Made by a program: the position numbers and the translations under genes. DNA of 34,132 bases from a bacterium (GTDB lineage Bacteria; B130-G9): the NCBI GenBank assembly GCA_035527515.1, contig DATLAJ010000155.1, positions 1 through 34,132 on the forward strand, read 5' to 3'. Positions 24,208-30,439 of the stretch are shown piece by piece; position 1 is the first letter of the stretch; each line of letters opens with the position of its first letter. Under the pieces are notes generated by a model. It was not told the origin of the DNA. It was given only the letters and a program-made list of their open reading frames with translations, and searched no databases.

Positions 24208-26025
24208 TTAGAAAGAGTATTCTGGATAAACCGAGAGCGCTCTCTGCCATTCCTGAAGCTTTCGCACCCTTTCTGGCTTGTTCCCAGGCAGGACAATGGG
24301 CCTGCCCCGTGCATCGAGGATGATGCCGACAACGCCGCCGCTAACCTTGGCTGTGAGCGACTTGCCAGGCCCGGCGCCAACGTCAAATCCCTTGTGAGGA
24401 CTCACCTTCAGTTGAGCCGATTCACCGACAGCCGCGTTCAGCAGATACATCTCGCCCAGACTGAGCGAGACCTCCCTATGCTCTCCGCTCGGCAGATCAG
24501 CCGAAACCTGCATACATGGAGTCCCTGGTTTGCCTGTGCCCCTCGCTGCTATGCACGTGCCAAGATGAATTAAACAGTCCTTCTCGAAGACCTCAGTCGC
24601 CGCCCTCTCATGCAACGTGGACAAAACACCAAGCTGTGGCATCATAAAAATGCTATCGACAGTAAGTTGTGTGATCCCTTCCGGCTGGAACGCGTCAATC
24701 ATCATTAGTGCCGCCTGATGCCGACGAGGCGCATGAGACAGGATGCCTCCGCTGCCGACGAGCATGTCCAAACTCATCATATTCACTAGCGTTCCGCCCG
24801 TTCGAGATTGCGCAAAAGCGTCGGAAATCGTCCGTTCCTGCTGAACACCCTTCAGGCCGACCGCAAGCGACTTATGGTGCTCGAAAGCAAGCCGTAGCGC
24901 CTCTCTGGCGATCGCCTGCTCGATGATTAGCTCCTGAAGGCTCTGAGGTATCGTTGTCGGGCGGATCATCTTGTTCTTGATCCGATTCCTTAGGTCTCTT
25001 TCCTCCAAATCGAACGGAATCCACCGCATCACATTCTCAATGCCCGCCTCAGCCAGAACGTTTGACACGCTGTAACTCATGCCGAGGTTGGCGGAAACGG
25101 TTCGGTTGAAAACGCCCGAAAACACCGAGAAAATGTCAGTCGTGGCGCCGCCGATGTCAACGCCAACGACCTGGATATCCTCGAGCTTCGCTATCGTCTC
25201 AATTATCTTCCCCACCGCGCCCGGAGTCGGCATGATCGGAGCATGAGTCCAACCCATGAGCTTCTTGTAGCCCGGAGCCTGGGCCATTACATGTTCCATG
25301 AACAAATCGTGGATCTTGTTCCGAGCGGGGATGAGGTTCTCTCGCTCAAGCACCGGCCGAAGGTTATCGACGATCGAAAGGTCCGTCTTTTCGCCGAGGC
25401 GCTGAGTTATCTCGCCCCTTGCGTCCTTGTTGCCGGCATAGATAACAGGCAATCGATATGACATCCCGAGCCGAGGTTTGGGGTCCGCCGCCGCGATGAG
25501 CTCCGCGATCTCTACCACATGCGAGACCGTCCCGCCGTCAATCCCGCCCGAAAGCAAGATCATGTCCGGCCGAAGCTGGCGTATGCGCTCGATCTTCTCG
25601 TGAGGCCGACGTCCGTCGTTCGACGCGATGGCGTCCATGACGATCGCCCCGGCTCCAAGCGCCGCACGCTCAGCCGATTCCACCGTCATGCTCTTGACCA
25701 CCCCAGCCACCATCATCTGAAGACCCCCACCAGCGCTCGACGTCGAGATGTATATGTCAACCCCGACCTGCTCGTCTCTTTGAGGCGAGATTATCTTGTT
25801 CCCGTCAAGTATCCTCCGCCCCGCGAGCTCCTCAACCTCGGCGATGGCGTTCAAAACGCCCATCGTAACGTCCTCAAACGGCGACTCGACCGTGGTTGGC
25901 GACTCCCCACGAACGATCAGGCGATACTCCCCGTCGTGCTTCTCTATGAGTATCGCCTTCGTTGTCGTGCTACCGCAGTCGGTAGCCAAAATCGACCGCA
26001 CTTCCTCTGGAATAATCTTACCCAT
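24208..26025 (-). CDS. MutL/GlmL family ASKHA ATPase
   Basis: The 605-aa protein has an ASKHA phosphate motif ATDCGSTTTKAI near residue 14 and a second GVDIGGATTDIFS near the middle. Other family stretches are YISTSSAGGGLQMMV and ILLSGGIDGG. This matches the glutamate mutase accessory protein MutL/GlmL, which uses ATP in maintenance of the B12 enzyme. No glutamate mutase subunit genes are in the window. The neighbours are a UDG, a 125-aa protein and a KOW protein, so the role here may be different from the named one. The C-terminal 120 residues (GFDVGAGPGKSLTAKVSGGV) may be an extra domain. The stop is TAA. Confidence 0.85.
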   Translation of the reverse strand: MGKIIPEEVRSILATDCGSTTTKAILIEKHDGEYRLIVRGESPTTVESPFEDVTMGVLNAIAEVEELAGRRILDGNKIISPQRDEQVGVDIYISTSSAGGGLQMMVAGVVKSMTVESAERAALGAGAIVMDAIASNDGRRPHEKIERIRQLRPDMILLSGGIDGGTVSHVVEIAELIAAADPKPRLGMSYRLPVIYAGNKDARGEITQRLGEKTDLSIVDNLRPVLERENLIPARNKIHDLFMEHVMAQAPGYKKLMGWTHAPIMPTPGAVGKIIETIAKLEDIQVVGVDIGGATTDIFSVFSGVFNRTVSANLGMSYSVSNVLAEAGIENVMRWIPFDLEERDLRNRIKNKMIRPTTIPQSLQELIIEQAIAREALRLAFEHHKSLAVGLKGVQQERTISDAFAQSRTGGTLVNMMSLDMLVGSGGILSHAPRRHQAALMMIDAFQPEGITQLTVDSIFMMPQLGVLSTLHERAATEVFEKDCLIHLGTCIAARGTGKPGTPCMQVSADLPSGEHREVSLSLGEMYLLNAAVGESAQLKVSPHKGFDVGAGPGKSLTAKVSGGVVGIILDARGRPIVLPGNKPERVRKLQEWQRALSVYPEYSF

Positions 26026-26095
26026 ATCTAATCCTTATGATCTAACAATCCGGTGGCGAGGATTATACTGCTAGGTGCACACTAGTCAATCGCAC

Positions 26096-26473
26096 TTAAT
26101 CGGGAGGCTTGGTTTCAAGTCTCTTGGCTCGGCGCTCGGCACGACTCCTCCTCCGAAGCTCCTTTGCGCGACTGCGCGCTGCTTTCTCTGCCTGCCTTGA
26201 CTCCGCGTCAAGCGCCTCGATCCGCTGCAAGAGATATTCCACGCTCTCACGCCTCTCCATTGCAAGAGCGAACTGCTCGTACTCATCAGGATTGAACAAC
26301 ACGTCCGCAAAAGGTCCAATTGCCACCAAAAATTGGCTCCCCACGAAGTTCAGCGGCTTCATCGATTCAAGCATTAATATCGCAGGAACGGTCGCGTGCC
26401 ATCTAATGACCTTCTTTGCGATTTTTTCCATTATTTGTTTCTGAAAATCCGTAAGTGCCTGCTGCTCAGTCAT
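26096..26473 (-). CDS. Conserved hypothetical protein, Arg/Lys-rich tail
   Basis: The 125-aa protein has an amphipathic N-terminal region (FQKQIMEKIAKKVIRWHATV), then PAILMLESMKPLNFVGSQFL and a helical stretch YEQFALAMERRESVEYLLQR. The last 40 residues are a highly basic coiled-coil-like tail. The PAILMLESMKPLNF segment may be membrane-associated. Its ATG lies two bases after the UDG stop, so it is translationally coupled to UDG and then leads to the ATPase 70 bp on. I know of no function. Confidence 0.75.
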   Translation of the reverse strand: MTEQQALTDFQKQIMEKIAKKVIRWHATVPAILMLESMKPLNFVGSQFLVAIGPFADVLFNPDEYEQFALAMERRESVEYLLQRIEALDAESRQAEKAARSRAKELRRRSRAERRAKRLETKPPD

Positions 26474-26475
26474 CT

Positions 26476-27156
26476 CTAGCCCCCCTCTTTCAGGCTATCA
26501 TAAAGCCGACGCAGGAACTTCACATCCTCCCACGTGTCCCGCTTCTTGTTGGGTGAACGCAGAAGGTAGGCGGGATGGTAAGTTGCGATCAGCGGCACTC
26601 CCCGGTAATCGTGCACAACGCCCCGAAGCGAGCTGATAGACGTGCTGGGGCCAAGCTTCAAGAGCGTCCTGGCGGCATGACCGCCGAGTGCGCAGATGAC
26701 TTTCGGCTTGATCGCTGCAATCTGCTCAACCAGATATGGCTCGCACGCCTCGACCTCATCCGCAAGCGGGTCTCGATTCTCCGGCGGACGGCACTTCAGA
26801 ACGTTAGCTATGTAAACCTCATCACGCTCGAAGTCGATTGATTTGAGAATCTTGGTCAAAAGCATTCCTGCCCGACCAACGAACGGGATGCCCTGCCTGT
26901 CCTCCTCCCCGCCCGGCGCCTCGCCGACGAGCACGAGGTCAGCCTTCGGGTTTCCCGCCCCGAAAACTACCTTGTTTCTCGTTTCGCTCAGCCGGCAACG
27001 CGTGCAGTTAAAAGCCTCTTGCTCAAGCTCCTCAAACGATCTTCTCCCCCGTGGCAGCACTGACAGAACCTCTTTAGGATATGTCTTCGCCCCAAGTTCT
27101 GCCTGCAATCGCAGGAAGTTCTTTACTTCGGATATGATCCCAACCAGCTCATTCAT
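26476..27156 (-). CDS. Uracil-DNA glycosylase, family 4 (4Fe-4S)
   Basis: The 226-aa family 4 UDG shows CTRCRLSETRNKVVFGAG near residue 51, the water-activating loop VGEAPGGEEDRQGIPFVGRA (77-96) and the DNA-contact motif HPAYLLRS (194-201). Four Fe-S ligands C51, C54, C122 and C138 are all present, so the cluster should form. The enzyme removes uracil from DNA in base excision repair. It is the first gene of a four-gene operon on the minus strand. The ATG lies only a few bases after the predicted transcription start. The stop is TAG. Confidence 0.93.
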   Translation of the reverse strand: MNELVGIISEVKNFLRLQAELGAKTYPKEVLSVLPRGRRSFEELEQEAFNCTRCRLSETRNKVVFGAGNPKADLVLVGEAPGGEEDRQGIPFVGRAGMLLTKILKSIDFERDEVYIANVLKCRPPENRDPLADEVEACEPYLVEQIAAIKPKVICALGGHAARTLLKLGPSTSISSLRGVVHDYRGVPLIATYHPAYLLRSPNKKRDTWEDVKFLRRLYDSLKEGG

Positions 27157-27166
27157 AAGGCCAGAG

Positions 27167-27196
27167 AGTATAGCAACCGCCTCCCCCTGCGGTCAA
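27167..27196 (-). promoter_or_regulatory. Sigma-70 promoter of the UDG operon
   Basis: On the minus strand TTGACC (27191-27196) and TATACT (27167-27172) are separated by 18 bases. Transcription would begin around 27160, about 4 bases before the UDG ATG, so the message would be almost leaderless. Confidence 0.6.
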
Positions 27197-27213
27197 CCGC
27201 CGGGGAAATGTCC

Positions 27214-27238
27214 CCCGTTTGGGAAACGGGCCAAACGG
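27214..27238 (-). terminator. Two mutually exclusive hairpins downstream of the hsdR remnant
   Basis: CCCGTTT-GGG-AAACGGG (27214-27230) and CCGTTTGG / CCAAACGG (27215-27222 with 27231-27238) share one arm, so only one can form. It lies at the end of the RT unit and before the UDG promoter; it may terminate the upstream unit. Confidence 0.45.
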
Positions 27239-27357
27239 TCAAGAGGTCAGAAAGGCAAAGCGGAATGGGGCAATGCCTCACCGCCCTCACCGCCCTGCTT
27301 CAATCCCCATGCGAGTAGATTTCGGATGGCGTCGAGACCGATCGAACCGTCCTCGAG

Positions 27358-27664
27358 TCAGCACTGAACCGGCACGCCATCAATGAGCATCTTGTGAGAG
27401 GCACGGTTGTTCTCGACCACCGATGGCGAGTCAAGTAGACTCACCTTCCGGAAGGCCTCCTCGCACGCCTCGTCGGGAAGCCTCAGATTCAGCGGCCAAA
27501 GCGCGTCCCTCAACCGCTCCGCAAGAATGAGCTCACCGAAGTCGTCTCGCTCAGCGTTCGGCTCACCGGGGGCAATCTCCTCGCCGTGTAGGGTCGCGTA
27601 GCGAAGTGCTCTCAACCGAGAGAGCGGCTTTCTCAACGGCCGATTCGGTGAAAGGAAGACTCAT
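27358..27664 (-). pseudogene. hsdR: Type I restriction subunit HsdR, 5' fragment, frameshifted
   Basis: The start ATG (27662-27664) overlaps the four-helix-bundle gene stop as ATGA and reads MSLPFTESAVEKAALS. The frame then shifts; the other frame continues RLRALRYATLHGEEIAPGEP, then GELILAERLRDALWPLN and SPSVVENNRASHKMLIDGVP. This is the N-terminus of HsdR. The shift lies in a short CT run at 27618-27624, and restoring two bases (CT) joins AALS to RLRALRY. The fragment ends with TGA after about 104 codons, while full HsdR has around 1000. The nuclease and helicase parts, hsdM and hsdS are all absent from the window. The gene is therefore dead unless only this peptide is used. Confidence 0.8.
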
Positions 27665-28485
27665 CCGATGTTCCTCCTGCTCTTTCGGATCCGATAAAGC
27701 CGCTCTGTGAAGCCGCCCTCCTGCTCAAAAGCACCGGCCTGAGAGGCGACCTGCCGGTCCAATAAAGCGCCAGCCACACCGATCAGGACCAATGCCGCGT
27801 TAGCTGCTATCTCGGGATAGGAGGATTCTCTGGACGATATGGACCCCATGGACTGTCCATCCTGTCCATCCTGTCCATGCAGTCCATGAACCTCTTTCAC
27901 CCACTCCGCTACCCTATCCGCCGTCGTGCAGCGCCGCGCCAGCAGCCTCTTCCGGCGGGGATCATCTCGATCCCAGAGCCTCATGTTTCGCTGCCTCAAG
28001 AAATCCTCATAATCCAACCGCAGCTCCTCCAAACTCGCTCGCGCCACGTTGGTTAGCTTCAATTCCATCTTCCTCGAAGTCCCGCTGGCGACACTACCCT
28101 CCGCGATATTCTGAACACCGGAACGCGCTGCCTGAATCATCTGGTCGTGGGTGCGGCTTTTCCTATCGATATAACGGTCACAGAATCGAACTGTAACATC
28201 ATAGACAAGCTGCGCAATCTGAAAACTCTTAAGCTTCCGATAACCTCCGTGCTTCGGAATCAGTGGCTCTCGCCCCGCGCCAACCCGTCTGTCCTGTCCA
28301 CCATCTTCATTGCGTCCATGCCTGTCCATCAAGCTGTTCTCCCCATAATCTGCTCCGAATCTCTCAGCCGTATCTCCTCCTAAAGCAGCTTCCGGAGCAA
28401 AGCCTCGTGACTCTCGCCGCTCATACTGGTCGCTCATCGCCGCTTTGTCAATGCTATGAACCATCAAGCTGCCATCCACACTCAT
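27661..28485 (-). CDS. Four-helix-bundle protein (four helix bundle suffix family)
   Basis: The 274-aa protein has a central four-helix-bundle domain from about residue 80 to 200 with YRKLKSFQIAQLVYDVTVRF, RTHDQMIQAARSGVQNIAEG and KLTNVARASLEELRLDYEDF. The family is related to the 23S rRNA intervening-sequence proteins and to Avd of diversity-generating retroelements; it also accompanies type I restriction genes. Residues 1-78 are polar and disordered-looking. Around residue 205 there is a short repeat, GQDGQDGQ, encoded by tandem copies of a TGTCCATCC-like unit. The gene overlaps the RT stop (ATGA) and the hsdR fragment start (ATGA). Its nucleic-acid-binding role is an inference. Confidence 0.8.
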   Translation of the reverse strand: MSVDGSLMVHSIDKAAMSDQYERRESRGFAPEAALGGDTAERFGADYGENSLMDRHGRNEDGGQDRRVGAGREPLIPKHGGYRKLKSFQIAQLVYDVTVRFCDRYIDRKSRTHDQMIQAARSGVQNIAEGSVASGTSRKMELKLTNVARASLEELRLDYEDFLRQRNMRLWDRDDPRRKRLLARRCTTADRVAEWVKEVHGLHGQDGQDGQSMGSISSRESSYPEIAANAALVLIGVAGALLDRQVASQAGAFEQEGGFTERLYRIRKSRRNIG

Positions 28486-30053
28486 TTCGCCTTCTCCACA
28501 AAGCCGACTGGCTCACGATCGAGTCCTCTGAGTGATGCAGTTTCCACGAAGGCCACACCCTCATCTTTGAGCACATTTAGCCTGGTCGAATTGAAGTACC
28601 CTTCTAAGTCGGTCGACTTCAGGTCCCCTTGCCGGGTCAGCTCATAGATGAGAATCCAATACTTGTCCAATTCATAGGGATGCTTACCAGCGAGGTTCTC
28701 CACGAATTTGATTACCAAGTTCTTGAACTTGTTGGTGGAGAGCATCATCGCCATTGCCATGCAATCACCTGAATTTACGATCTCTTTGGCTAGTTTCTTG
28801 CCGATCTTCTGGCGAAGAAGGAACATGAGGTATATGCTCCAACACACAGCATCCGACCGACGAAATTCCAGATGTCTGCGTAGAAGCTCCCGCAACACCC
28901 GCAACATTTCTGTCTTGACGGGCACCACGTATTTGCTCAGAGCTTCGCAGATCAGGGGAAGCACGACAGGATAGTGGAACGCGACTTGAATCAGATACTC
29001 GACAAATACTTGGATGTTCAGCTCATTCACCTTGCCCACAAGGCTGCGCGCAGCATATTTCAAAACACTTCCATCAGGACATGACTTCTGAAGAACAAGA
29101 GCGTATTCAAGGAAATCAGAAACCTTCCTCGCCGAGACTTCATCTTTGTCGTTGGGCAAGCGCATCAACAGCTCTGAGATCCAGGTGCTCTTGAACGGTA
29201 TCGGCAACTCCGCAATTGAGACCTTCTTTGCGTTGAGCTGCTGCAAATAATTGCACAACTCCTTCTCAAGGTCTCGTATGAACTGCTCTGCTCGCTCTCG
29301 CGTTTTGCAGTAGCACTTGTAGTCGTCGATGAACCTGAGAAAGCGATATTTCTTCTTCGCGAGCGCTTCATCAACCCTAAAAAGGATGATTTCATTCATA
29401 ATGCTGGATGTTGCCGGGCCTATCGGCACTCCTTGCGTTTCATTGCGCTTTAGGTAGCGCTGGCAGTGATCAAGTTGATTGAACCACACGCTCCGCGTTC
29501 GATTGCTTTTAGCTACGTCGTGACCAACCAAGGCCCAGGGAATTGCATGAGAATAGAGGGAGGGGAAGCACGAAGACACATCCGCTTCCGCCATGTACCG
29601 GGCACCGCAGGACATAAGAAGATGCTGTGCGATGTCTTGTGGGAATCTCTCCTTGTCCATGACCACGACGCGCCCAACGTCGTAACCACTGATAACCAGC
29701 ACCCGGTCGTCGTCATGACGGCCCGGTTTGATCTGGCTGTGCTGGTTGTTGCAGATGTGGCTTAATCTCTGCCAATTGTCACGAATACACTCGCACAAAC
29801 AGGCAAACGGATAGGGATGCGGGATATGCATCAGCCGTAATACGTTATTGAAACGGGTTGTTCGGAATTCGATTTGATCATATCCGTCACGTCTCCTCTG
29901 ATTCGGGCCTTTTGCTACCAGCTTGTTGGCAACATCAGCGGTGAAGCCTTTGCTGTTGATCGCCGGAGGGATGTCGTCGCGATGCGCCTTGATCTCTGGG
30001 AAAAAACCGTGGCGTAGCAGGCCCTCATACACATATTGTGCATCAATAGTCAC
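28482..30053 (-). CDS. Reverse transcriptase, Abi/UG (DRT-like) class with alpha-helical C-terminus
   Basis: The 523-aa protein has RT motif 3/A at ADVSSCFPSLYS (D158), motif 4/B at TQGVPIGPATSSIMNEI (206-222) and the catalytic RFIDDYKCY (D243, D244). The IGP plus EI form of motif 4 and FIDD instead of YADD are typical of the Abi/unknown-group RTs that include antiphage DRT systems. They do not fit group II introns, retrons or DGRs. Residues 310-523 are almost wholly helical and repeat-like, as in the alpha-Rep region of class 1 Abi/UG RTs. No maturase, nitrilase or primase domain is seen. The start is GTG overlapping a small upstream ORF (GTGA). The downstream four-helix-bundle gene overlaps by ATGA. 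An antiphage role is likely from family and context, unproven here. Confidence 0.88.
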   Translation of the reverse strand: MTIDAQYVYEGLLRHGFFPEIKAHRDDIPPAINSKGFTADVANKLVAKGPNQRRRDGYDQIEFRTTRFNNVLRLMHIPHPYPFACLCECIRDNWQRLSHICNNQHSQIKPGRHDDDRVLVISGYDVGRVVVMDKERFPQDIAQHLLMSCGARYMAEADVSSCFPSLYSHAIPWALVGHDVAKSNRTRSVWFNQLDHCQRYLKRNETQGVPIGPATSSIMNEIILFRVDEALAKKKYRFLRFIDDYKCYCKTRERAEQFIRDLEKELCNYLQQLNAKKVSIAELPIPFKSTWISELLMRLPNDKDEVSARKVSDFLEYALVLQKSCPDGSVLKYAARSLVGKVNELNIQVFVEYLIQVAFHYPVVLPLICEALSKYVVPVKTEMLRVLRELLRRHLEFRRSDAVCWSIYLMFLLRQKIGKKLAKEIVNSGDCMAMAMMLSTNKFKNLVIKFVENLAGKHPYELDKYWILIYELTRQGDLKSTDLEGYFNSTRLNVLKDEGVAFVETASLRGLDREPVGFVEKAK

Positions 30054-30196
30054 TGGGCGGCACCTGCTTCTAGTTCAGCATCGAGTTGGACTGGCCCGCT
30101 CCCGTCCTGATTCACGTGATACTCCGTCGCGTATAGGCTAAGACCACCAGATGCTATAACTGCGAAAAAGACGGTGAGAAAGATACAAGGCCTCAT
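30050..30196 (-). CDS. Small secreted-type leader ORF, probable truncated gene start
   Basis: The 48-aa ORF begins with ATG behind a perfect AGGAGG ribosome binding site (8 bases upstream). It encodes MRPCIFLTVFFAVIASGGLS, a plausible Sec signal peptide, followed by YATEYHVNQDGSG. The latter resembles the mature N-terminus of secreted beta-helix proteins, where VNQDGSGDFTTIQ-like sequences are common. After PVQLDAE it ends with TGA, overlapping the RT start codon by 4 bp (GTGA). The simplest reading is the 5' end of a secreted-protein gene cut by insertion of the RT module, now serving as translational leader for the RT. It could also be a genuine small peptide. Confidence 0.6.
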   Translation of the reverse strand: MRPCIFLTVFFAVIASGGLSLYATEYHVNQDGSGPVQLDAELEAGAAQ

Positions 30197-30439
30197 AATT
30201 ACCTCCTAGGTTCTGCAAAAGACCTAAGCCCAGCGAAAATGTCACGCCAACTGCCTGAATGGACGCTCGTCTGTGTCAGACCAATCATTGTCAGCTCTGC
30301 GATTCTGGGCGATGACCGACCATTGAAGGTCCGGCGCCGTTCAAATACCGACCATGAGTACGATCAAATCGTGTGAGAATGTCAAGCGCTACGAAACTTA
30401 TTTCAGCTGAAACAGCCCCGAATCAGCTCAAACGTAAGG
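30197..30439. other. Upstream region of the RT unit
   Basis: 243 bp without a gene. It contains the perfect palindrome TTTCAGCTGAAA (30401-30412) and the 5' leader of the small ORF. It would be the place to look for a non-coding RNA template partnering the RT, but no strong extended fold is obvious by eye. Confidence 0.4.

Noticed and set aside
27358-30053. Diversity-generating retroelement
   Set aside because: The RT motif 4 is of Abi/UG type, and I could not find a template/variable repeat pair near it, despite the four-helix-bundle partner.
28482-30053. Retron or group II intron RT
   Set aside because: There is no maturase or HNH domain, no YADD, and no recognisable msr/msd or intron RNA beside it.
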